The translations under genes were made by a program, and so were the position numbers. The notes beneath the pieces are model-generated. The model was not told the DNA's origin. It saw only the letters and a program-made list of their open reading frames with translations, and did not search any database. Source: Blattamonas nauphoetae (lineage: Eukaryota; Preaxostyla; Oxymonadida). Taken from it: DNA of 64,000 nt. The stretch lies in assembly GCA_033064195.1 (NCBI GenBank), contig JARBJD010000242.1, forward strand, positions 51,737 through 115,736, read 5' to 3'. How positions within the stretch are numbered: position 1 is the stretch's first letter; the number at the start of each line of letters is the position of its first letter. This document shows, in pieces, positions 56,101 through 64,000 of this stretch.

Positions 56101-57567
56101 TCGAATGTTCAACACCGACAGAATATAAAAGATGTGACACCGATCAATCACTTCACATATGAAGATGGAAAAGTTGTCTCCACTGATACAGAACATAAAA
56201 TGACTCATGTCTGCGGTGTGGACTTTAATTCTCTTTATCCAAGTGCTTTCTCATCAATCAAGAACAAGAACAATCCATACACTAATCACAGAATGTACAT
56301 GCCAGGAAGATGTTTGTACACAGCAACAGGAGATGAAGAATGTCGAAAGATCATCGAAGACAAGAATCAGAAGACACTATTTGTTGCAGAACTGAAAGGA
56401 CACATCGACGAGAAGTACATAAATGAGTTCATTAACTTCCCACCAATCTTCAGAAACATTGTGGTCAATACAACAGAAGAGACCATTGGAGAGAAGACAT
56501 ATTCACTGATGAAGAAGCATGGATTGAAGACTGATGACAAACAAAGAAAGCTGACCCAACTCTTGAGCACACACGATCAGTATATGTTCTTTTCGACATA
56601 CTATCTGTGGTTCCTCATCGACTATTGCCACTTCATTGTGGACGAAGTCCGGAGTGTGATGGTCTTCTCGAGACATGCAGGATTTGAACCATTTGTGACA
56701 TCATTCATGAATGATCGAATAGAAGCAATGAAGGTTGGAAACAAAGGAAAGGAACAGTTCTGTAAGACCAACTTGAATGGGAGTTATGGATACGATGGAA
56801 TGAACACTGAGAAATACAACTCAATCACAATCTGCAATGAGAAGAGAACATACTTGAAACAGATGATGAAAGGATTTGTAGCGACAAGAGAAATCAATGA
56901 GGACAACTACATTGTGATCGAAGACAGAGAGAAAGCCTCGTGCAAAACATGTTTGCAAGAAGCAGTATTCACACTCGACAATGCCAAGTTCTGGTATCTA
57001 AATTTCATCAACAACTTCATGTACAAATGTCTAGACATGAACAAGATTCACTTCTGTGAGGGAGACACAGACTCTGCATATTGGGCAATTAGTGGAGATC
57101 CAAGTGCTGGAATTCATCAACAATTTGAACACGTGATTGCTGACAAGGAATTCTATGATGCACACAAATATGAATGGTTTCCCAATCCTGAAAAGGGAGT
57201 TGATGATGAGAAGAAGTTGTTGGGATTAGCTATTGAAAAGGAAGGTGAACAGATGATCTGTCTTGTACCAAAGTGTTACTCACTAGATGAGAAATGCAAG
57301 ATCAAAGGAGTGTCTCTGAAGAAAACAAATATCACAAGCGACGATTATGTGAAGTGCCTTAATGGAGAGAAAACTGTGACGACAACACTGAACTTTCAGA
57401 CTAGAAGAATCGTGAGCGATGAGGACAGCAATGGATTTGAGATAGCCAAAATACAACAGCAGAAACTCAGTCTCAGTGGAATTCATCTGAAGGCAATCGT
57501 ACTTGAAAATGAATCATGTCCTCCATTCATCTATGGACTGAAAGCAACTGATTATCGTATTGAATAA
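53196..57567 (+). pseudogene. Protein-primed DNA polymerase B (Polinton type), with stops and frameshifts
   Basis: Family B polymerase that would replicate the element. The N-terminal part (53196-54000) crosses three frame changes near 53760, 53930 and 54015. Next comes a segment with NICFFQAL and HVMFIVD, which could be an OTU-like Cys/His domain, and a zinc-finger-like CPYC with H-x4-C near 54607-54695. The 3'-5' exonuclease shows YDFETM (54838), GFNSSRFDINL (about 55105) and YNIRDVECM (about 55521). An in-frame TAA at 55345-55347 interrupts between exonuclease motifs. The palm has DFNSLYPSAF (about 56221), KTNLNGSYG (about 56764) and EGDTDSAYW (about 57058), so all catalytic carboxylates remain. 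An HNH domain sits before the palm. Ends at TAA 57567. Confidence 0.85.
55800..56000 (+). other. HNH endonuclease-like domain inside polymerase B
   Basis: CYICKSH, then LDRIDNSKGHSKENV and CCDYCNTYKSDKDEH, match the HNH layout: two CxxC pairs for zinc, a His-Asn pair in GHSKEN and a terminal His. It lies in frame between the third exonuclease motif and palm motif A. The junctions are continuous codons without intein splice residues, so it is read as a fixed domain insertion. Activity is inferred only. Confidence 0.6.
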
Positions 57568-57590
57568 ACACAAACTTTAATTTTGTATAA

Positions 57591-59418
57591 ATGAACACAC
57601 ACAGATTAATACTTTAGTGGATAGGTTACTTCGGTGCACACAGCACTCTAAAAGAAAATATTCAATGTCAGAGTTCAATAGAACCAACGTTTTACCAGTA
57701 TATGATGTCTATGATTCTACATGATATGTTGGAAATGATGAAACATACTTCGAGGATTGGTTCAATGGAGATCTCTCAAATTATCACTCCTGATGGAAGA
57801 AAGTAGTTCAACAATTTCTGATTGAATTCCTGGGAGTTCGTATTAGTGATAGATGTAAACTTGCATACAAAAGTATCAACAATTATCATCGAAAGTACAA
57901 TCAGGTAGTGACATCCCAATTCTCTCACCAAGAGTTCGAAGCCCTGCAGAGGCAAGACAAATCCAAATTCAGTGCAAAGACCAATAGCAATAGAACCACC
58001 TGAATATCTGATTCCTCCTGGACTGAAGAGAAACTTGAAGGAAATCGATTGAATCGGGATATGAATTCCCCATCGAAGAGGAGGTTCAGACCACCACGAC
58101 ACAACAAGTTCTCAATAAGTTGGCACATATGAAGGGATTGTTTGATCATCAACAGAGAAACGATTCAGAAGATGAACAGATCAAAGCTGAGAACTCAATA
58201 ATGAATAATCTAAAACATATGGAACACTTCATTCCCTCACACATTCTGGATGCCAATAAAATGAACAGAGACACATTTATTCGAGCCTCGATTAACAAAA
58301 CTATTGCGAACGATGATCTTAACTTCATACTGACTCACACAAAACAAATCCCATTCGGAGGAAGATCATTTCAGGATTGGTATGAGGAATTTGATCACAG
58401 ATGGAGTGTAGCACATCCGAGAAAAATACAGAGAGAAAAAGGAAGTGACAGAATGAGAATTGATCCACCAATGATTCCTAAAACAACAGAGAAAATCGTG
58501 TATCCATTTCGATCAAAGATGCAGTTCATGTCCAAAGCAATAACTGGTGATCCACAGAAGACATCTGACAGAAAGGTTCCACAGAATTGTGATCGACCAT
58601 ACTTTTCTCCCAAGTTTGGATCATGGGAAATTGATCTCGTTTTTATCCAATCACCAACTTCGAAAACAGTGTTGCAGATCTACCTCTTCGCAATTAACAT
58701 CAACACTAAATACCTGGTTGTGATTCCTGTTCTGGATAAATCATGGAGCAAAGTCAAGACTGCAATCAACGATCTGATTAATCATCGTGGAGTTCATGTC
58801 AACAACATTTGAGGTGATGGTGAAGCAGCATGGACAAGTGGCGAAGCATCAGAGTTTTTCAAGGATCAGAATGTCAGTACATATTTCACAAGCTCACCAT
58901 TCACAAATCATAATCGAATTGTCGATCGAGTGATCAGAACAATCAGAGATGGATTCCAAGACAATGCAACACAGATGGCAAATCATTCATTGATGAATCA
59001 GATGGTGGAATACTACAACATGACTCCACATCGAGCGTACTGGAACAAATTCACACCAGAGCAAGCTCAAAACAATAGAGAAATCGAAGCTCTGTATATC
59101 TCCAGTTGTGAAGAACAATTAAAGAACATCCAAAAGCAACAGATTGCACAGATGCTATGGAAGTACAAGCCAGGAAACATTCTACTAATTCACCTTGATT
59201 TAGACAAGACTGTTGCCAAGTTTCAGAAGAAGCGAAGACAGTTTCAATTCGTGGGGAAATTCATCGAATACAAACACGGTAATGTCGTAGCTACTCTACT
59301 GAATGGTCTCACTTGTCTGTCAAAAGTTGTCTACGTTCCGATCCAACACACGAAGTTTCATGCTGAGTCAATTGACGACTTAACTCCACAATTCATTGCT
59401 GAATTTAATTTAATCTAA
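57591..59418 (+). pseudogene. rve-type integrase of the Polinton, broken
   Basis: A DDE integrase would insert the element. ATG at 57591 follows TTTAATTTTGTATAA, but the frame fails after nine codons. Coding-like sequence resumes at 57667 with in-frame stops near 57718, 57784 and 57999, and a frame change near 58030-58070. The main frame runs from about 58070 to 59418 with one TGA at 58810 just before GDGE, consistent with a CGA to TGA change. Triad: Asp in WEIDLVF (about 58630), Asp in GDGE (about 58815), and after exactly 35 residues an Asp in NRIVDRVIRTIRD where retroviral integrases have Glu. The C-terminal GNILLIH and QFQFVGKF region looks SH3-like, as in other Polinton integrases. Confidence 0.75.
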
Positions 59419-59454
59419 TCTCAAAAATGTTTCAGATATTTTTATTTCATTTAA

Positions 59455-59814
59455 ATGTCATCACTGAAAATATTAGAACCGTTTGATCCTGAGCAGAAAG
59501 AGTTCACAAACATCCACGACTTTCAGAGATACTTGGAGAAGAATAGAAAAGAACTGAATGAGTACACAACTCAGAAACTGAATAGGATGATTCAAATTGA
59601 TGGATATCGAAAAACAAAAATAAGAGGTGAAATTGCACTGAGGAAACGATATGTTGATGCTTCCACTCCTCCTAATTCACTATCGATTGATCAAAGATTA
59701 TCAGACATTGAAGAATCAATTCGAACACTGACAGATACTCTCAGCATGAGGCTTCGAAGTCTTGACGAGACCATCAACAACCTTATTCAAGACTTAACGG
59801 ACAGTCCGGTTTAA
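59455..59814 (+). CDS. Small coiled-coil Polinton protein
   Basis: Intact 119-residue frame starting after TTTTTATTTCATTTAA. It is charged, with a helical C-terminal half: heptad-like Leu/Ile in RLSDIEESIRTLTDTLSMRL followed by RSLDETINNLIQDL. No cysteine cluster or membrane segment. It overlaps the converging ATPase gene by 21 bp at their 3' ends. Small coiled-coil genes next to the ATPase occur in other Polintons, but I cannot name a family. Confidence 0.6.
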   Translation: MSSLKILEPFDPEQKEFTNIHDFQRYLEKNRKELNEYTTQKLNRMIQIDGYRKTKIRGEIALRKRYVDASTPPNSLSIDQRLSDIEESIRTLTDTLSMRLRSLDETINNLIQDLTDSPV

Positions 59815-60636
59815 CCCTTCTTTGTTGATCTCATTCAGTGCTACTCCATCAGTATTGTATCGAAGAATGATTGCTTCACATTTCTGTTTTCGTTGATAGA
59901 TATTCCAAAAATGTCGAATATCAATTGGTGAGTTCAACTGAGGATAGACTCGACTGATTCGTTCTTTGTTGAATCCTCCAAAGATCCACATTGAATCAAT
60001 GTTTGACTTCATGTCTGCTGACAAACTGAAGAGCTCATGCATCGTCAGAAAGAATGTGAACTTCGGTTGTCGATTCTCCAGTAGTAAGTCCATCATTGTC
60101 ATTCTATTTTTGGATGTTCTACGTTCACCTAGGATCCTACGACAGTCATCAAGAAGGATAATCGTTTGGAGATTCTTCACTGAGAAGTCATCAATGTAAA
60201 GTGAGTCAAAGAGATTCTCTCTGCATTCATCTGTGATTCTGTTTTGCCACTGATTGTCAATAATTTCTTCATATGCAGCTTTCGATTCGGAGAGTTCCAA
60301 CAGAAATGGAAGTGCATCATCGTATTGACTTTCATAAGGAACATTCAGTATTGGTTTGAATTTGTCGAATGTAGGATCTATGTTCTTATCAGTGACGAAG
60401 ACAAACAGATGGAATAGTTCATTCCTAACTTGAACATTCTGTAGCTTGGCAACTTCTCGAAGTGCATTAAATGTTTTCCCACTTCCTCGATTTCCAACAA
60501 GGACATTGACACTATTGCGATTGAAATTCAAGTCTGGATGAATCTGTGATTGCACTTCATGAGAAACATTCCTATTAGAAGCTTCACTCAATTTTGCATT
60601 CACGTATGCTGTTAATGATTGATTCGATTTGTTCAT
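59794..60636 (-). CDS. FtsK/HerA-like genome-packaging ATPase
   Basis: Intact 280-residue frame and the only minus-strand gene of the element. Walker A is GNRGSGKT at residues 48-55, Walker B TIILLDD at 158-164, followed by a possible sensor region (FTFFLTMHEL). Length and motif spacing fit the A32-like packaging ATPases of Polintons and related viruses, which drive DNA into the capsid. Start set at MNKSNQS (60636) because the upstream codons are hydrophobic read-through with no support, and AT-rich promoter-like sequence precedes this ATG. It diverges from the gene at 60689 with a 52-bp spacer. Confidence 0.8.
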   Translation of the reverse strand: MNKSNQSLTAYVNAKLSEASNRNVSHEVQSQIHPDLNFNRNSVNVLVGNRGSGKTFNALREVAKLQNVQVRNELFHLFVFVTDKNIDPTFDKFKPILNVPYESQYDDALPFLLELSESKAAYEEIIDNQWQNRITDECRENLFDSLYIDDFSVKNLQTIILLDDCRRILGERRTSKNRMTMMDLLLENRQPKFTFFLTMHELFSLSADMKSNIDSMWIFGGFNKERISRVYPQLNSPIDIRHFWNIYQRKQKCEAIILRYNTDGVALNEINKEGLNRTVR

Positions 60637-60688
60637 TTGTGATTTAACTCTAATTAAAATATAGTTTTGGTTTTTTATTTTGTATGAA

Positions 60689-61645
60689 ATGTCAATGATA
60701 CCACAGATTGTGTACAACCTACCAACAAGAAAAACAAGAGAGAAGAAACCAAAATGAGATACGCAGCAGAAACTCAAGCAGCGATGAAAAGAATCTATGC
60801 TGACGATGATATTCAAACCAGATGGAACGATGCCCTCAGTAGTTATCCATCAGCGCTTGAGTACATCAAGAGAACTGGACAGAATTGGACTGTTCTAATG
60901 GAACAACATGGAAAAATCCCAGATGTGATGGTCTACGATAATGGGACGAAAGATTTGATTGCAGTCAATGGAGCCATGCTCGCACCATACAACAGTAGAC
61001 CGGTCAAAGAGACATACTACGCAATGAATCCAACACCAGACAAGCGAAAACAGACATCATATACAGCATTTAATCGCCAATTCGGAGGAGAATCAAAGCT
61101 TCACACTCTAATTTCCTCAAGAATGGATCATACGATCTACCATCCAGTTTTCGAGACATCAGCTATGGAGACATGCAAGCACAAAGATCACAACAACCTT
61201 ATGCAATAATGAAGAAAGCTGTTGGTGACTTCATGACAAATGAATTGGGAATTACTCGTGCCAGTCGAGATAATCCAGCAGATACTGGGAAAAGAGTAAT
61301 AGACAATATGGTGTTCAATTCAATTCAATCGAAAGTAGCATCACAAATGTGGGACAGATGGCTTGAAGAACATCTTTCAGGATTCGACAGTACCAACGAA
61401 GGACATCAGAGAATGAAGAAAGAAAGGATTTCAAGGAGCAGGTGTATCCACAGTTTCTAGAATTCATCACAAATCAAGAAAATTTGCAAACATTCCTTGG
61501 TAGACATAATGCTACCATAGCATCAGAGATTAGTACTCTGACGCATAAGCATATGCAACAAGAACAGATGAAGATATCGGTCAATACCAATCTTCGAATA
61601 TGCCAGCTTACTCTCAATATGTTCAGTAACAGAAGAAATGTCTGA
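60689..61645 (+). pseudogene. Polinton gene of unknown function, frameshifted
   Basis: The ATG at 60689 comes right after TTTTTTATTTTGTATGAA. A first frame (MSMIPQIVYNLPTRKTREKK) gives way at about 60752 to MRYAAETQAAMKRIY, which continues to about 61150. Two more frame changes lead to 61173-61430 (AIMKKAVGDFMTNELGI) and 61442-61645 (YPQFLEFITNQENLQTFLG). Together about 310 residues, mostly helical, with no protease, nuclease or capsid signature that I recognise. Its place next to the ATPase would suit a structural or packaging role. Confidence 0.5.
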
Positions 61646-61686
61646 TTAAAAACATTAATATATATTTTTTATTTTTATAGAAAGTG

Positions 61687-62268
61687 ATGCAACCAATTCT
61701 CAGTTGTCAATTTACGAAACACACAAGTTCTTCTTCAGTCCAACATCAATCACCAACAATGTCATCATCGACAGTAAAGGTTCGAATTCTGGAAGATCTA
61801 AGCTCGAAGATCGTAATGAACAAAGCGCTAATGTCGAACTCGATAATGTTCCAGGTGTTTATGATCCACCACTAGAGACATATCCATCAGCCCCATTCAA
61901 AGTCGTTCTATTCCACTTCGAGAATATATTTCTAATATTTCGGCATTCAAAGATCAGTTATTACTCGTCTACAAGAATGCATTCGCTTGTGAAAAGAAAC
62001 TATTGAATAATCTCATTGAACCATCGAAGAAACTGATCACGAACCAAAGTGATTTATGTGCACTGATTGCTACACTCACTGGGATTAATGATGTGGTGAT
62101 CGAACTGGATGATTTGTCTGACAAGTGCCTATGTCTGAATAAACTCCCAGTGTTTAGAACCATTTTCAAGATCCTTGTTGGTGGAAAGACATGAGTATTG
62201 CCTTCAATGAAGCATACAACACCATTCTCAATTATGGCATTTCTCTGACGAAAGCAATTCCTCGCTAA
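61687..62268 (+). pseudogene. Polinton gene of unknown function, frameshifted
   Basis: ATG at 61687 after TTTTTTATTTTTATAGAAAG. Sequence in three frames continues one protein: SIYETHKFFFSPTSITNNVI, then VELDNVPGVYDPPLETYPSA, then FKDQLLLVYKNAF, and 62003-62194 (LCALIATLTGIND, LNKLPVFRTIFKILVGG), ending SIAFNEAYNTILNYGIS with TAA at 62266-62268. At least three indels. No recognised domain; the middle has a Pro-rich PPLETYPSAP linker. Confidence 0.45.
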
Positions 62269-62304
62269 AATTATAAATGAATTGTATTTTTTATTTTTCT
62301 ATAA

Positions 62305-62525
62305 ATGGCACCAGGAAGTTTCAACAAACTCAAAATATCGGCAAACAATTCTTTCAATTCATCAAACCTCTAGCTCCAACATTCCTTCAAGTTGGTGGTG
62401 GATTGCTCTCACAAACGAACAGTAAATTTGGACAAACAGCAGGAGGAATACTCAACGGATTGGGAGGAATGATGGACGTTTATCAACAAAATAAAGCGAT
62501 CAATCGTCAACAAAACCGCAGATGA
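62305..62525 (+). pseudogene. Small Polinton virion-type protein (MAPG...), one frameshift
   Basis: Starts MAPGSFNKL after TTTTATTTTTCTATAA, then shifts frame near 62330 into IGKQFFQFIKPLAPTFLQVG and a Gly-rich helix (TAGGILNGLGGMMDVYQQ), ending basic (NRQQNRR). About 73 residues. Short proteins with a Gly-rich amphipathic helix and basic tail are often minor virion components, which is inference here. Starts with the same MAPG as the next gene, suggesting duplication. Confidence 0.5.
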
Positions 62526-62647
62526 TTGAATATGAACCACCTCGAAATGGAGATACTCAATGATGATATGCCACTCTCGTCAAATTCCAAAATTCAATTC
62601 AAAGGATAAACATTCACTCGTATTCCGAATATTTTATTTTTATTAAA

Positions 62648-62938
62648 ATGGCACCAGGTTGGTTATCAAAATTAGCAGCAGTTGGCAAAATATACTCAGA
62701 GTTGGAGCTCCATTTCTGAATCTCATCCTTTGTTGGACCACTGATTTCGAAGGTAGCGCAGACAGGAATTGAAATGATACCAGATGTGAAATCGGATCAG
62801 CAAATCCATGCAGAAGATGGCACAATACGAGCAAGCGATCAATGAAGGAAACACTGCAGTGTGAACAAGCTCAGAGGAGAAATGCTGAGACTGGAAGAAG
62901 CCGAAGGTTAAGGTGAAGAAACCAAAGAAAAAGTAACT
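62648..62938 (+). pseudogene. Small Polinton protein (MAPGWLSKL...), frameshifted
   Basis: Starts after TATTTTATTTTTATTAAA. MAPGWLSKLAAVGK, then shifted codons giving LRVGAPFLNLI, LISKVAQTGIEMIPDV and a Lys/Glu-rich tail. At least two indels. The hydrophobic Gly-rich middle resembles the preceding gene; function unknown. Confidence 0.45.
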
Positions 62939-62975
62939 AGAGTTAAAGCATAAATGTAATTTTATTTTTGTTAAA

Positions 62976-64000
62976 ATGAACTCGCATATAACACATCTGA
63001 CAAACAAAGAACTGGAGCATCATCATTGACTGGAAATACCACTGGAAGGATAGAATACACGAGAGATGACATGGGTCAAATTCAACAACAACTCAGGTCA
63101 GACATTTCACATTAATTACCTAATGAATGATGGGGCACAGTACTTCGATTCAGAATTGAAACCATCAGAGAATGCACGCTTCTACACGGGACAAGAGATA
63201 ATCATTCCACTGACTGGTAATCAGGACATTTGTCAAATTGATGATTCATTCATAACGTTCACCATGACTGCGACTCTGAAAGTTAATAATTGGCAAACAA
63301 CTGCTGGAAAAATTGGATCGTACATGAATGAGAGTCTTCATCTTCGTTGGACTCAAGCATTCAGCATCAATCTTTCGTGACCTTACTGTTCTTCACAACA
63401 ATCAGAGAATCATCAGCACAACAAACAATGATGTCTCAATGGAATCTCACATCTACAATATGATAAAACCGAAGAGTCAATTGGAGAATCGAAACATTGT
63501 CACACACCTTAACAGGAGCATGATGAATCTGTAGCTGGTGTCTATATTCCACTTTCTGATTTTACAACAACATCTGGAACAGGGTGTTTCAAGACACAAT
63601 TGATGTGCCAATTCGCGTGTCAATCAATCTTGAAGATCTTCTCATTTTCTCTGGAATGACTGACTATCAAAATGTCTCTTTGGTGATTTGAAATTGAGTG
63701 TGTACATGAATGAGGATGCGTTTGTTTGTTGTTCTGTAGATCCTGAACTTACTTTGAAGATACACTATCATCACTCGTAACTGGAACAGCAGCAGCACCA
63801 ACGATTAAAGCAGCAATTCTCAATTGTATTCAACATCGTCCATATTTAAGCAATCTTGTCACCTCATGCACAAAGAATTTCGTTCAAATTGGTCAATCAT
63901 TTCTTCAACCAACAGTTACTAAAGACATTGTTTGTTCAACAGCCAATGTCGTGACAACAGAACCAGAATTCGTCGATCAATACATCTCATTAAACGTCAC
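62976..64000 (+). pseudogene. Probable Polinton major capsid protein (double jelly-roll), partial and frameshifted
   Basis: ATG at 62976 after TTTTATTTTTGTTAAA; the gene runs off the window. Readable segments in changing frames are RIEYTRDDMG, then 63066-63360 (FHINYLMNDGAQYF, ICQIDDSFITFTMTATLKV, LHLRWTQAF), 63360-63534 (FRDLTVLHNNQRIIS, YNMIKPKSQLENRN), VAGVYIPLSDFTTTSG, LKLSVYMNEDAFVCC and the stretch to the edge (GTAAAPTIKAAILNC). Strand-rich with short loops, and in the position where Polintons encode the double jelly-roll capsid. That assignment is from order and style, since no motif is diagnostic. At least five frame changes in about 1 kb. Confidence 0.5.

Larger units (their letters stand above)
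49300..64000. mobile_element. Polinton/Maverick element, partial and decayed
   Basis: The gene set is diagnostic: protein-primed DNA polymerase B, rve-type integrase, FtsK/HerA-like packaging ATPase and a capsid-like gene, in AT-rich DNA unlike the host genes. All genes except the ATPase are on the plus strand. Order: repeat-domain protein, hairpin array, second repeat-domain protein, polymerase, integrase, coiled-coil protein, ATPase (minus), two unknowns, two small MAPG proteins, capsid. No maturation protease was recognised. The right end is outside the window and no terminal repeat could be checked. Most genes carry frameshifts or stops, so this copy cannot make a full protein set. Confidence 0.85.

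Overview
The window looks like nuclear DNA of an anaerobic flagellate of the oxymonad type (Preaxostyla), most likely Blattamonas or a close relative. Three things point there: genes cut by very short GT-AG introns (mostly 30-38 nt) that can be followed codon by codon; an expanded family of about 350-residue helical proteins of a kind I remember from Blattamonas; and decayed right-handed beta-helix surface-protein genes. The species call is recollection plus inference, because no rRNA or other marker gene is present. Stop codons look standard.

Layout. 0-9.4 kb: a spliced large hypothetical gene (2258-5589), then a gene-poor stretch. 9.4-11.2 kb: an 889-bp fold-back element with 360-bp arms and 3-bp target duplications, itself hit by a 904-bp hAT-like element with 8-bp target duplications. 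12.2-13.2 kb: an intact secreted or GPI-anchored surface-protein gene on the minus strand. 14.7 kb: a mariner-type MITE. 16.4-18.9 kb: a beta-helix pseudogene. 19-38 kb: an array of the expanded family (five apparently intact genes, one frameshifted, one truncated; an eighth fragment lies at 48.5 kb). Part of the array is a tandem segmental duplication containing a pyrimidine-only 38-bp minisatellite. The first copy carries a perfect fold-back insertion flanked by AGGTG, so that duplicated AG|GT sites can splice it out. Another element separates the conserved leader of copy 5 from its coding region.

39.6-44.0 kb: a 12-exon gene for a NEK-like protein kinase fused to a proline-rich 72-bp repeat and about 14 C2H2-like zinc fingers. 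44.5-47.3 kb: a C-terminally shortened paralog of the 2.3-5.6 kb gene with the same intron positions and lengths.

49.3-64 kb: a Polinton/Maverick element running off the right edge. It has protein-primed DNA polymerase B (with an HNH domain between exonuclease and palm), an rve-type integrase, an FtsK/HerA-like packaging ATPase, several small virion-type proteins and the start of a probable major capsid protein. Only the ATPase and two small genes are open; the rest carry frameshifts or stops, so this copy is dead. Its genes share a T-rich, TAAATG-like motif directly at the start codon, and a 1.4-kb array of about 139-bp hairpin units lies between its first two genes.
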